From: Metarhizobium sp964253915
Lineage (GTDB): Bacteria > Pseudomonadota > Alphaproteobacteria > Rhizobiales > Rhizobiaceae
Assembly: GCF_964253915.1 (NCBI RefSeq)
Contig: NZ_CAXUSG020000008.1
Span: forward strand, 203,061-267,060
Direction: 5' to 3'
Length of the DNA: 64,000 bases
The notes under the pieces: model-generated
What the model was told of the DNA's origin: nothing
What the model saw: only the letters and a program-made list of their open reading frames with translations
Database searches by the model: none
Shown here: piece by piece, positions 15,797 to 24,449 of the stretch
Numbering within the stretch: the first letter of the stretch is position 1
Layout: the number at the start of each line of letters is the position of its first letter
Program-made: the position numbers and the translations under genes

Positions 15797-16582
15797 ATGG
15801 TGATACGCACGGTGGTGTGGGGCGAAAACATCCACGAACAGACCAACAAGGTCGTGGCCGGGATCTATCCGAACGGCATGCACAACACGATTGCCGACGC
15901 ACTCAACAGCGACGCGGCGATCCGCGCCACCACGGCCACCCTGCAGGAGCCGGAGCATGGCCTGAGCGAGGCAAGGCTGGCCGAAACCGACGTGCTGACC
16001 TGGTGGGGACACAAGGACCACGGCGCCGTCGACGATGCCGTCGTCGAGCGTGTTGCCCGGCGCGTCTTTGAAGGCATGGGCCTGATCGTGCTGCATTCCG
16101 GGCATTTCTCGAAGATCTTCAAGCGGCTGATGGGTACGCCCTGTGCCTTGAAATGGCGCGAGGCGGGCGAGCGCGAACGGATCTGGGTCGTCAACCAAGG
16201 CCATCCGATCGCGGCCGGGCTGGGCGAACATTTCGTGCTCGAAAACGAGGAGATGTACGGCGAGCAATTTTCGGTGCCGGAGCCGCTGGAGACCGTGTTC
16301 ATCTCCTGGTTCCAGGGTGGTGAAGTGTTTCGCTCGGGCCTGACCTGGCGGCGGGGAACCGGCAACATCTTCTATTTCCGTCCCGGCCATGAGACCTACC
16401 CGAGTTACCATGACGACAATGTCAAGACGGTGCTGATCAACGCCGTCAAATGGGCCTACAATCCGCAGAATTCCTTGGCATCGATCCACGATGCGCCCAA
16501 CGTTCCGGTGGAAAAGGCGCTGGAACCCATCGAGGAGCGTGGCCCGAAACTGCATGAGGCCGGCGAGGCCGGCTACCGCTAG
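15797..16582 (+). CDS. thuA: Trehalose utilization protein ThuA
   Basis: 261 residues. ThuA-like (class-I glutamine amidotransferase-like) fold: TVVWGENIHEQTN, VLTWWGHKDHGAVDD, GLIVLHSGHFSKIFK, FYFRPGHETYPSYHD. GAAGGAGAAGCCGTC precedes the ATG. In Sinorhizobium and Agrobacterium thuA and thuB degrade trehalose and related disaccharides through 3-keto intermediates. The usual thuEFGK transporter and thuR are not in the window. Confidence 0.92.
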   Translation: MVIRTVVWGENIHEQTNKVVAGIYPNGMHNTIADALNSDAAIRATTATLQEPEHGLSEARLAETDVLTWWGHKDHGAVDDAVVERVARRVFEGMGLIVLHSGHFSKIFKRLMGTPCALKWREAGERERIWVVNQGHPIAAGLGEHFVLENEEMYGEQFSVPEPLETVFISWFQGGEVFRSGLTWRRGTGNIFYFRPGHETYPSYHDDNVKTVLINAVKWAYNPQNSLASIHDAPNVPVEKALEPIEERGPKLHEAGEAGYR

Positions 16583-16657
16583 AGCATTTCCGCTTTTCTC
16601 CGAAAGGCGAATAAGCTCCATCTCTTGGTTTTTACGCACTTTTGCTGGAATTGCTCT
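16581..16657. repeat. Palindromic intergenic repeat unit between thuA and thuB
   Basis: A 77-base unit bounded by imperfect inverted ends, AGAGCATTTCCGC at 16581 and GCTGGAATTGCTCT ending at 16657. The left end overlaps the thuA stop codon (TAG-AGCA), so the repeat supplies the termination codon. This resembles short palindromic elements common in rhizobial intergenic DNA. Confidence 0.55.
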
Positions 16658-16670
16658 GAGGACGAACGGC

Positions 16671-17717
16671 ATGCGTCTCTTGATTCTAGGAACGGGTGGC
16701 ATGGCCAACAACCATGCCAAGAATTTCAGGGCGATCGACGGGGTCGAGGTCGTCGGCGCTGTCGATGTCGACAAGGCCCGTGTTACCGCCTTTGCCGATA
16801 CCCATGACATCGGGATGCGTTTCACCTCGCTGGACGAAGCCATTGCCTGGGGCGGCTTCGATGCGGCGACGAATGTCACGCCGGACCGTGCCCACCATCC
16901 CACCAGCCTTGCGCTGATCGCCGCCGGCAAACACGTCATGTGCGAAAAGCCGCTGGCGGAAACCTACGAAAAGGCGATCGAGATGACCGAGGCGGCGGAG
17001 GCGGCCGGCGTCATCAACATGGTCAACCTGACCTATCGCAATGTCGCACCCTTGCAGAAGGCCCGCGAGATCGTGTTGTCGGGGGAGATCGGCAGCGTCA
17101 AGCATGTCGAGGCTTCGTATCTGCAGAGCTGGCTGGTTTCGCGCGCCTGGGGCGATTGGCGCACAGAATCGCAATGGCTCTGGCGCCTCTCCACCGGCCA
17201 CGGTTCCAACGGCGTGCTCGGCGATATCGGCATCCACATCCTCGATTTCGCGTCCTATGGTGCGGCAAGCGATATCGAAACCGTTTTTGCCCGGCTGAAG
17301 ACCTTTGACAAGGTGGCGGGCGGGTCGATTGGCGAATACAAGCTGGATGCCAACGACAGTTTCACGATGTCCGTCGATTTCGCCAATGGTGCATTGGGTG
17401 TCGTGCATGCCAGCCGCTGGGCCACCGGCCACCTCAACGAGTTGCGCCTGCGCGTCTATGGCGAAAAGGGCGGGCTTGAAGTGAGCCACAGCACGGAAGG
17501 TTCCTCGCTGCGCGCCTGCATGGGCGACGATGCCGAAACCGCCACCTGGCGGATCGTCGATGCCGGAACGGTGCCGACCAACTACATGCGCTTTGCCGAG
17601 GCCGTCCGGCTCGGCGTGCAGCCGGATCCGGATTTCCGCCACGCCGCCAACCTGCAACGCGCCCTCGATCTGGCGATCCTCACGGAAAAGGAGCGCTGCG
17701 AACGGCGGCTCTCCTGA
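16671..17717 (+). CDS. thuB: Trehalose utilization dehydrogenase ThuB (Gfo/Idh/MocA family)
   Basis: 348 residues. Rossmann motif ILGTGGMANNHAKNF at the N-terminus, then CEKPLAETYEKA, the typical Gfo/Idh/MocA lysine-containing motif. The C-terminal domain contains GDIGIHILDFASYG with the catalytic Asp/His region. It oxidises trehalose (and related disaccharides) at C3 in characterised rhizobial homologues. CTGAGGACGAACGGC precedes the ATG. Ends four bases before the convergent cdsA-like gene. Confidence 0.92.
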   Translation: MRLLILGTGGMANNHAKNFRAIDGVEVVGAVDVDKARVTAFADTHDIGMRFTSLDEAIAWGGFDAATNVTPDRAHHPTSLALIAAGKHVMCEKPLAETYEKAIEMTEAAEAAGVINMVNLTYRNVAPLQKAREIVLSGEIGSVKHVEASYLQSWLVSRAWGDWRTESQWLWRLSTGHGSNGVLGDIGIHILDFASYGAASDIETVFARLKTFDKVAGGSIGEYKLDANDSFTMSVDFANGALGVVHASRWATGHLNELRLRVYGEKGGLEVSHSTEGSSLRACMGDDAETATWRIVDAGTVPTNYMRFAEAVRLGVQPDPDFRHAANLQRALDLAILTEKERCERRLS

Positions 17718-17721
17718 GGCG

Positions 17722-18654
17722 TCACGTCCAGGCGTAACGGATGATGTGGAAGAACACCGGCGCGGCGAAGACCAGGCTGTCGGTGCGATCAAGCATGCCG
17801 CCATGGCCTTCGATCATATGCCCCCAATCCTTGACGCCGCGGTCGCGCTTGATGGCGGAGGCGACGAGGCCACCGAGAAAACCCATGACGCAGGCAAGTG
17901 CGGCCAGCACGCCGGCTTCCAGCGGCGAAAACGGCGTCAGCCAGAACAATCCCGCGCCGAGCAGCGAGGCGCTGAGGATGCCGCCGACCAGACCCTCCCA
18001 GGTTTTTGAGGGCGAGACATTGGGCGAAATGCGGTGTTTGCCGAACAGTTTTCCGAAGATGTACTGCAACACGTCGCTGCCCTGCACGGTGGCGATCAGG
18101 AAGGCGATCAACAGCAGGCCGCGACCGTTGTTGCCGGGGATGTCGAGGGTGACCAGCGCCGGCACGTGGCTGATGCAGTAGACGGAGAGCATGATGCCCC
18201 ATTGCTGCTCGCTGATGCGTTCGAGGAAACGCGAGGTATCGCCCCACAGCGCCGTCAGCGCCGGCATGGCGAGGAAGCAGTAGACGGGGATGAAGATCGA
18301 ATAGAGGCCGTACCAGTCGATCCAGACGAGGTAATATTGCAGCGGCACGATGATCAGGAACATGCCGAGCAGCACCCAGTAATCGCTGCGGCGGGTGTGG
18401 GTCAGCGTCACGTATTCCCTCAGTGCCGCAAAGGAAATCAGCGCGAACAGGATGATCACGCCGCCTTCACCGAACAGGAAGGCGATGGAGATGGCGGCGA
18501 TCATCACCCACCAGGCGCGGATGCGGACGTTGAGGTTGACGAGCGTCGAAGACAGCGGTTTCGGGCTGCGCCAGGAGAGGATGCCGGCCACCAGGCTTGC
18601 CGTGCCGAGCACGGCCATCAGGCCGATGAACAGCCTGCTCATTTCCGACATCAT
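17722..18654 (-). CDS. CDP-diglyceride synthase-like protein (YnbB-like)
   Basis: 310 residues, about eight membrane segments. The C-terminal signature SAIKRDRGVKDWGHMIEGHG followed by GMLDRTDS matches the phosphatidate cytidylyltransferase pattern, with Lys, Asp and the HGG-x-DR-x-D residues. It makes CDP-diacylglycerol from phosphatidate and CTP. A housekeeping cdsA is expected elsewhere, next to rseP. This copy sits in a Ynb-like lipid cluster, with ATGA-type overlap to the acyltransferase gene, so it probably serves a dedicated pathway. Confidence 0.88.
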   Translation of the reverse strand: MMSEMSRLFIGLMAVLGTASLVAGILSWRSPKPLSSTLVNLNVRIRAWWVMIAAISIAFLFGEGGVIILFALISFAALREYVTLTHTRRSDYWVLLGMFLIIVPLQYYLVWIDWYGLYSIFIPVYCFLAMPALTALWGDTSRFLERISEQQWGIMLSVYCISHVPALVTLDIPGNNGRGLLLIAFLIATVQGSDVLQYIFGKLFGKHRISPNVSPSKTWEGLVGGILSASLLGAGLFWLTPFSPLEAGVLAALACVMGFLGGLVASAIKRDRGVKDWGHMIEGHGGMLDRTDSLVFAAPVFFHIIRYAWT

Positions 18655-19310
18655 TCCCGTTCTCCGTTGGTTTGCGATCTGAGGCCGAGCAGCGCATTCT
18701 GCGCCCTGTGCAGAAAGTCCTTGCGGTCTTCGCCGGGGACGAGCGCGATCGGTGTGCCGAAGATGACGCGGCAGAGCAGCGGCACCGGCAGGAATGCGCC
18801 CTTCGGCAGCACCCGCGACATGTTTTCGATCCAGCACGGCACCAGTTCGACATCCGGCCGGGCCGTGGCGAGGTTGTAGAGGCCGGAGCGGAAACGCAGG
18901 ATCGGCTCCTCCGTCATGTTGCGCGTGCCTTCGGGAAAGAGGATCAGCGATTCTCCCTGCTCCAGCGCTCCCAGCATCACGGCCATCGGGTCCTGGCTGC
19001 GCTCCACCCAGTTACGTTCGACAAGCACGGTGCGCAGCAGGTATTCGGAGAGGAAACGGCGTAGGCGCCCGCGGCGCCAGTAGTCGGCGCCGGCGACGGC
19101 GCGGGTACGCGCCCGGTCCTCCGGCCGCAGGCAGGAGGAGAGCAGGATGAAATCGCCGTGGCTTGCATGGTTGGCGAAATAAATGCGCTGCCTTTCCGAC
19201 GGCGCGCTGCCGACCCAGATCGGAATGACGCCGGTGATGGCACGGGACAGGCCGGCCAGGAAGGCGCCGAACAGCGATTGCGACAATGCCTTGTGATCGA
19301 ATGTCAGCAT
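18651..19310 (-). CDS. PlsC-like lysophospholipid/glycerophosphate acyltransferase
   Basis: 219 residues. NHASHGD near residue 47 is the HX4D catalytic motif, and FPEGTRNM near 125 is the second glycerolipid-acyltransferase motif. One hydrophobic segment lies near the N-terminus. It would acylate a lysophospholipid or similar acceptor at the membrane. It overlaps the downstream cdsA-like gene and the upstream small membrane-protein gene, so these are co-translated. Confidence 0.88.
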   Translation of the reverse strand: MLTFDHKALSQSLFGAFLAGLSRAITGVIPIWVGSAPSERQRIYFANHASHGDFILLSSCLRPEDRARTRAVAGADYWRRGRLRRFLSEYLLRTVLVERNWVERSQDPMAVMLGALEQGESLILFPEGTRNMTEEPILRFRSGLYNLATARPDVELVPCWIENMSRVLPKGAFLPVPLLCRVIFGTPIALVPGEDRKDFLHRAQNALLGLRSQTNGERE

Positions 19311-19741
19311 GCGACCGGCCCCTCGATCGCGTCGATGAGCAGGATACCGTAGACAAGCAGGCAGGCCGCCAGCGCGAAACGCTGCCGCCAGACGATGCCG
19401 CGAGTGCCGGACAGGCGGGCGGCGAGCGGGCGTGGTTCGGGTGCGGCGGCGCGCAAGCCAAACCGGGCGAGACTATCATCGACGGCGGCAAGGCCGGATC
19501 GTTCGTGGGGATGCGAGCCGGCCAACCGGAACAGCAGGGCATCGAACAGCAGGTGCAGCGAGAAGGCGAGTGCGGCAAGCGTAAAGGCGAGCAGCAGCCA
19601 CCAGCCGAGCGGCTTGGTAAAACCATGCGCGCCGGCAGTCACCGGGGCGAGGGCAAAAACGAGCAGGCAGATCACGATCCCGAACAGGCCGTTGCGGCGA
19701 AGACCGGTCGATGTCTGCGTGGCGGTGGATGTCCAGTCCAA
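19304..19741 (-). CDS. Small membrane protein of the Ynb-like cluster
   Basis: 145 residues. Three hydrophobic segments lie near 17-37 (LFGIVICLLVFALAPVTAG), 45-74 and 120-139. The stretch between the second and third is soluble and basic. I do not recognise a family. Overlaps the acyltransferase start by seven bases. Probably an accessory subunit of the pathway, by position only. Confidence 0.75.
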   Translation of the reverse strand: MDWTSTATQTSTGLRRNGLFGIVICLLVFALAPVTAGAHGFTKPLGWWLLLAFTLAALAFSLHLLFDALLFRLAGSHPHERSGLAAVDDSLARFGLRAAAPEPRPLAARLSGTRGIVWRQRFALAACLLVYGILLIDAIEGPVAC

Positions 19742-19751
19742 GGCGTTCCTC

Positions 19752-21068
19752 TCAGGTGACGATCATGTCGGGCTGCAGATGGATGCGACGGCCGGCTTCC
19801 ACGATACGGGCGATGGCGGCTGAGGCATCGGCCGCGCGGCCGGTTGCCACCAGCCACGTGCCGATGACGGCGGCGCTGCGCTGGAAGCCGAGGGCGCAGC
19901 AGACCAGCACCGGCCCCTCCGGTCGCGACGTCTCGATCAGCCGGGCAGCCTCCGTTGTCGATCCCGGCGGTGGTCGGATGAGGTCGAGGGTCGGGAAGGC
20001 GTGCCAGCGGCTTTGCATCTGCCGTGGGGCGCAGAGTTCTCCGGTCATGTCGATGACGGTCGCGAAGGCGGCAGCCTCCCGGCCTGTCGGAAACCGGCCG
20101 AGATAGACGCCATCGGCAATTTCCACTGCTGCCGGCGCCCCTTTCGTCCACCAGCCAATGTTGACGACAACGCCGAGCCTGTAGGGGGCGAGCAGCCAGC
20201 GGCTGGCGAGCGAGGCGCGGCCATCGGCGCGCTTCTGGAAGATTTGCGGCCCGGCACCGAAATAACCGGCGGCGACGATCGCCATGGCAATCGCTGGCCA
20301 CATCAGCAACAGCGCCGCGCCGGAATGGAACGTGCCGAGAATGGCGAGAGCCAGAAAGCCCAAGGCCGCGCCGAGATAATAACTGCCGAGCTTGCGCGCC
20401 TTGGCATCTGTGGTCAGGCGGAAGCCGGCAAGCGGCGAGGAGGCATTGCGCGGAAACAGCCAGGCGGCAAAAAGGCCGAGCAGCAGGCCGGTCGGAATGT
20501 CGATGCTGTGATGCTGCCATGTCGTCAACACCGAAATGCCGATGAGGAAACACCAGACGTGCCAGACAAGCCGGGCGGCACGCGGCAGCTTTCCACGCAG
20601 ATGGTCCCAGATCACCACCAGCAGGGCGATGTGCAGTGACGGCGCCTGGTTGAACGGTTTGTCGAAGCCGCCGAGCACCTCGAACATGAAACCCGGCAGG
20701 CCATGGGTTTCCGGACGCACGAAGATCGCCTGCAGCGGAAAGGCCACGAAGCAGGAGACGGCGATCAGCTGGATCGTCAGATAACGCCTGCCGAGTGTGT
20801 CCACCTCCGCCGGCCTGTCGTTGATGAACAGGCAGAGCGCGTAAAAAAGGTTGATCGACCAGTAGGGCACGATCGTCCAGGCGAGGAAGGGGATCGCTCC
20901 TTCCCAGCCGAAGGCGAGGTTCGGCACGGCGGATCGCTGCGAGGCAAGCCAGTTGGCGGTGCCGTAAGTCAGGTAGAAGAACGGCGCCAGGAAGGCGAGC
21001 CACAGGGCGGCGCGGCGGAGCACCGCCATGCGTACCGGCAGGGGGGAGGGAATCGATGTCTCCGCCAC
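19752..21068 (-). CDS. PAP2 / dual-specificity phosphatase fusion (YnbD-like)
   Basis: 438 residues. The N-terminal part (about 1-240) has six membrane helices with PAP2 elements NQAPSLH and the HHSIDIPTG motif. The C-terminal part (about 320-438) is a cysteine phosphatase with VCCALGFQRSA; Cys at about 391 and Arg form CX5R. The dual-specificity class includes PTPMT1-like phosphatidylglycerophosphate phosphatases. E. coli YnbD has the same domain order, as I recall. Likely dephosphorylates a lipid product of the cluster. Confidence 0.85.
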   Translation of the reverse strand: MAETSIPSPLPVRMAVLRRAALWLAFLAPFFYLTYGTANWLASQRSAVPNLAFGWEGAIPFLAWTIVPYWSINLFYALCLFINDRPAEVDTLGRRYLTIQLIAVSCFVAFPLQAIFVRPETHGLPGFMFEVLGGFDKPFNQAPSLHIALLVVIWDHLRGKLPRAARLVWHVWCFLIGISVLTTWQHHSIDIPTGLLLGLFAAWLFPRNASSPLAGFRLTTDAKARKLGSYYLGAALGFLALAILGTFHSGAALLLMWPAIAMAIVAAGYFGAGPQIFQKRADGRASLASRWLLAPYRLGVVVNIGWWTKGAPAAVEIADGVYLGRFPTGREAAAFATVIDMTGELCAPRQMQSRWHAFPTLDLIRPPPGSTTEAARLIETSRPEGPVLVCCALGFQRSAAVIGTWLVATGRAADASAAIARIVEAGRRIHLQPDMIVT

Positions 21069-21075
21069 GGTCGCC

Positions 21076-22857
21076 TCAGATCCGCTCGGCGATGGACACG
21101 GTGAAGATGCCCCAGGGATCGATGCGCTGCTCCAGCTTGCGGAAGCCGGCGGCGGCGACCAGCCGGTCCATTTCCGCCTGGGTGCGGCGGCGCATCACCC
21201 ACGCCTCGCCGCCGCGATGCGAGGTCAGTGCCCTGGCGATCATTTCGAGCTGCGGATGCCATGGCTGGTTGGTGTAGACGAGCAGGCCGCCCGGCGACAT
21301 CGCCCGGGAAATGCCGCCGAGCGAGCTGCGGATCAGGCCGTTGTCGGCAAACAGCTCGTAGAGGCCGGAAACGATGGCGAGATCGGGGGCGGGATCGGTC
21401 GTCGCCAGCCGGTCGCCGTCGAAGGCATCCTGCTGGTGGAAGCTGGCAATGTCGGTGAGACCCCGCTCACTGATGCTCTTGCGGCCGGCATCGACGTTGA
21501 TCGGCGAATAGTCCTGCAGCCGCACGCTGTCTGCCCGGATGTCCGCGCGGGCGATGGCGTCGAGCACATAACGGCCGTGGCCGGCGGCGATGTCGAGCAC
21601 ATGCTTGCTGTGCCCGGCCTCTTCCAGCCGGCGGAGCGCGATGCCGATCAGCTCCTCCAGATGCAGCTTGCGCTGGCGGATGCCGCGCCAGCCGATGGCT
21701 TCCAGGAAGATCTTGTCGATCAGCCGGCCACCGGGGCCAACGCCGCGCGGCTGGTTTTCGTAGACATAATCCAGCGTCGAGCCGGAATCGAAGCCTGTCC
21801 GTATGCCGGTGGCGATGCCGTTCGACATCAGGCCGCCGAGGTGGATGTTGGCGCGGCTTGCCGCCCAGTAGAGGCCGCGCGGCGAAAGAGCCCCGAGCGG
21901 CGTCGCCAGCCGGTCTGCTTCGTCGCGTGTGAAACCCTGGCGATCGGCGTCGAGCAGTACGGCTTCCTCGCGCGGGGCGGCAAAACGATCTTCGATGAAG
22001 CTGCGGATTTTTGTGAGCGCAAGATGCCGGTCACGCTCGCCGAGCGTGTCGTGGTAGAAGCCGGGCAGCACATGCCGCTCCTTGGTGCGGCTACCGAGGT
22101 TTTCGTAAAAGCGGTGCTGCGGCGCCGGGCGCACCACCCAGTCGCTGCCGGAGATCAGCAGTTGCGTCGGCACGGTGATTGCCCGCGCATCGGCAACGAC
22201 ACGGTCGGCCGCTTCGTAGAGTTGCAGCAGGATGTTGGAGGCGATCGGCCGGGTGATCAGCGGGTCGCTTTCGAAGGAGGCGATGCGCTCCCGGTCATGG
22301 GTGAGGAATTTCGCCTTGACGTAGGAATTGACGAAGAAGGTGCCCTTGAGTTTCTGCCACAGCGCGATGCCCTGCCGGGCGAAGGGCACGTAGAGCTTGA
22401 CGGAGAAGGCCGGAGAGGCGAGCACCAGAGCGCGGATTGGCGGCGCATAGTCGTGCACCCAGGTGGCGGCCAGCACGGCGCCGACGCTCTGGGCGATGAC
22501 GGCGATGTTCTCGACCGGAACGCCGCTCGTTCGGCTGACATGCCGGACGAAACAATCAAGGTCATGCGCTGAGGCGGCGAAGGAGGGGGAATAACCGCGC
22601 TCTCCCGGCGAACGGCCGTGACCGCGCGCATCCCAGGCGTAAAAAGCATAATCCGGCAGGCTCAGTTCCGGCACCAGATGGGCGACGCGGCCGCCATGCT
22701 CGTGGCCGCGATGCAGCAGGATGATCGCCCCTTTCGGCGCAGCGTCGGCCGCCGGCCATACACGGTAGAAAAGCCGGGTGCCGTCATGCGTTGCGAACTC
22801 CGCTTCTTCGACGGAGCGTGTCCGGTTGGCAGGGGCGGCGTCGGATGTTTGCAGCAT
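21076..22857 (-). CDS. Alpha/beta hydrolase - SAM methyltransferase fusion (YnbC-like)
   Basis: 593 residues from the ATG at 22857 (ACGGAG six bases upstream; the frame is open further). The N-terminal part (20-310) is an alpha/beta hydrolase of the monoacylglycerol-lipase type: DARGHGRSPGERG, nucleophile in IAQSVGA (Ser about 124; first Gly replaced by Ala), and FYHDTLGE with a His. The C-terminal part (about 400-593) has SAM motif I VLDIAAGHGRYVLDAI (about 420). E. coli YnbC is the same fusion. It could methylate or remodel a lipid head group. Confidence 0.87.
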   Translation of the reverse strand: MLQTSDAAPANRTRSVEEAEFATHDGTRLFYRVWPAADAAPKGAIILLHRGHEHGGRVAHLVPELSLPDYAFYAWDARGHGRSPGERGYSPSFAASAHDLDCFVRHVSRTSGVPVENIAVIAQSVGAVLAATWVHDYAPPIRALVLASPAFSVKLYVPFARQGIALWQKLKGTFFVNSYVKAKFLTHDRERIASFESDPLITRPIASNILLQLYEAADRVVADARAITVPTQLLISGSDWVVRPAPQHRFYENLGSRTKERHVLPGFYHDTLGERDRHLALTKIRSFIEDRFAAPREEAVLLDADRQGFTRDEADRLATPLGALSPRGLYWAASRANIHLGGLMSNGIATGIRTGFDSGSTLDYVYENQPRGVGPGGRLIDKIFLEAIGWRGIRQRKLHLEELIGIALRRLEEAGHSKHVLDIAAGHGRYVLDAIARADIRADSVRLQDYSPINVDAGRKSISERGLTDIASFHQQDAFDGDRLATTDPAPDLAIVSGLYELFADNGLIRSSLGGISRAMSPGGLLVYTNQPWHPQLEMIARALTSHRGGEAWVMRRRTQAEMDRLVAAAGFRKLEQRIDPWGIFTVSIAERI

Positions 22858-23016
22858 GCGGATCTCCGTTGGGCACAGGGAGGCCATTGACAGAAAAGTC
22901 GATTTCACGTCAGTTGCACGTGTCTGGGCGGGTATTCATTCGCGGCTGGTTTTAAAAATTCCCCCACGGCAATCTGCCGGTCTTGCGGTCTGATTGCCAT
23001 AAGCTCATCGAATAGC

Positions 23017-23628
23017 ATGTCCGTCTATCAATTGAAGAGCCGATTTCAGAATATCCTGCGTCCGCTGGTGCGCAAGCTCGCGGCTGGGGGTATCACTGCC
23101 AATCAGGTGACGCTGGCCGCGGCCGCCATTTCCCTTGCCATCGGTGCTCTTTTGGTCGTTGTTCCAGAGCCGCGCTGGTTCCTTCTGGTGCCCGTCTGGT
23201 TCTTCCTGCGCATGGCGCTGAATGCCATCGACGGCATGCTGGCGCGGGAGCATGGGCAGAAAAGCGTGCTCGGCGCATACCTCAACGAACTGACCGACGT
23301 GGTGTCGGACGCCGCACTCTATCTTCCCTTCGCCTTTCTTCACCCGGGCATGTCCTGGTGGGTGGCACTCGTGATCTTCCTGTCCGTGTTGACGGAATTC
23401 GCCGGTGTCCTCGGCCAGACGGTCGGAGCCTCGAGACGCTACGACGGGCCGCTCGGCAAAAGCGACCGGGCGGTGCTTTTTGGCGCGCTTGGCGCCTTCG
23501 TTGCGCTTGGCGGCACGTTCGGGACGTGGACGATCTGGCTGTTTGCCGCCGCCAGCCTGCTGCTGGCGCTAACGGTCGCCAACCGGATTCGCGCCGGCAT
23601 CCGCGAGGTCGCCGGACAGGCCGGGTAA
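23017..23628 (+). CDS. CDP-alcohol phosphatidyltransferase family protein (YnbA-like)
   Basis: 203 residues, about six membrane segments. The CDP-OH-P motif is present but altered: NAIDGMLAREHG ... LGAYLNELTDVVSD. Compared with D-x2-D-G-x2-A-R-x8-G-x3-D-x3-D, the first Asp is Asn69 and the third is Asn90. From memory E. coli YnbA has the same changes. It transfers a phosphatidyl group from CDP-diacylglycerol to an alcohol. It is divergent from the other genes of the cluster; the shared promoter region is 22858-23016. Confidence 0.87.
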   Translation: MSVYQLKSRFQNILRPLVRKLAAGGITANQVTLAAAAISLAIGALLVVVPEPRWFLLVPVWFFLRMALNAIDGMLAREHGQKSVLGAYLNELTDVVSDAALYLPFAFLHPGMSWWVALVIFLSVLTEFAGVLGQTVGASRRYDGPLGKSDRAVLFGALGAFVALGGTFGTWTIWLFAAASLLLALTVANRIRAGIREVAGQAG

Positions 23629-23710
23629 TTTTCTCAGGTTGTAGAATTTTGCGAATGCTGTTCCTGCGGGAACCGGTCGCCTGTCGTTTCCCGGCTATGA
23701 CAACCCGGCA

Positions 23711-23790
23711 ACCAGGGCCGGCCATGCATGCCCATGGCAAAAATCCCGGTCGGCCCTGGTGCGGAGCATGAACCTGCCATGATGGCAGGT
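23711..23790. other. Two strong inverted repeats upstream of a small exported protein gene
   Basis: ACCAGGGCCG (23711-23720) pairs with CGGCCCTGGT (23751-23760), perfect over ten bases with a 30-base loop. ACCTGCCAT (23772-23780) pairs with ATGGCAGGT (23782-23790), perfect over nine bases around one central G. They fill the 25-105 bases before the ATG at 23815. They may be a structured leader, regulator site or intergenic repeat. Confidence 0.45.
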
Positions 23791-23814
23791 GTCTCCGCAC
23801 CCAAGGAGTCTGTC

Positions 23815-24258
23815 ATGCAAAGCATTCAAGCATCCATCTTGAGCATGTCCGGCCGTCTCCGCCGCCCGTTGCTCGCCTTCATTGTCCCTGTCGTCGCCCT
23901 GGCGTGTGTCCTGGTGTCGATCCTGTCCCTTTCGGAAGAAGCCGATGCCGTCGCCGTCAAGACCGACCCGGCGGATATCGAACTGGTGCAGGAACGATAC
24001 TGCAACTTCGCCATCGAAACGCTGCAGGGCGATGCCATCTCCAGTTACGTTGCCGCCCGCCCCAACAAGGATACGGTGGTGATGTTCTTCGATACGGAAC
24101 ATCCCGGCAGCATCCGCTGCGAGTTCCAAAGGGTTGAATCCGGCAGTCTCCTCCGCCTGAATGCCGTTCTGTTCGATACCGGCTACCTCGACCGCAAGGC
24201 CGTGGACGACATCAACAGCGCCTTCGCCGGCAGCAAGGTGAACGACATGGGCAGCTGA
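23815..24258 (+). CDS. Membrane-anchored or exported hypothetical protein
   Basis: 147 residues from the ATG at 23815 with AAGGAG before it. One hydrophobic segment (about 18-42, LLAFIVPVVALACVLVSILSL) serves as signal anchor. The rest is a soluble domain with ERYCNFAIETLQGDAISSYV and two cysteines (CNF, RCEF). No family recognised. A terminator follows at 24278-24316. Confidence 0.78.
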   Translation: MQSIQASILSMSGRLRRPLLAFIVPVVALACVLVSILSLSEEADAVAVKTDPADIELVQERYCNFAIETLQGDAISSYVAARPNKDTVVMFFDTEHPGSIRCEFQRVESGSLLRLNAVLFDTGYLDRKAVDDINSAFAGSKVNDMGS

Positions 24259-24277
24259 GTTTCCAGCCGTTCCGAAA

Positions 24278-24316
24278 GCCTGGCAGGAGATCGAGACATC
24301 CTGTCAGGCTCCTTTT
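24278..24316 (+). terminator. Rho-independent terminator
   Basis: GCCTGGCAGGA (24278-24288) pairs with TCCTGTCAGGC (24299-24309) with one G-T wobble and a ten-base loop, followed by TCCTTTT. Twenty bases after the stop of the 23815 gene. Confidence 0.75.
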
Positions 24317-24449
24317 AAACATCGTTAAGTACACCTCAGCCGCTGGCGGCTATCATCGAGCGAGACGTCAAGTCCTCGCTTGCGCGGTCGTTGCATGTAA
24401 CGTACGCTATCGATATCCCCAATGCGTCGAGTTCGTGTAGGAGACTACC

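Noticed and set aside
22900..23016. EcfG promoter for the lipid cluster
   Set aside because: No GGAAC-N16/17-CGTT found on either strand there.
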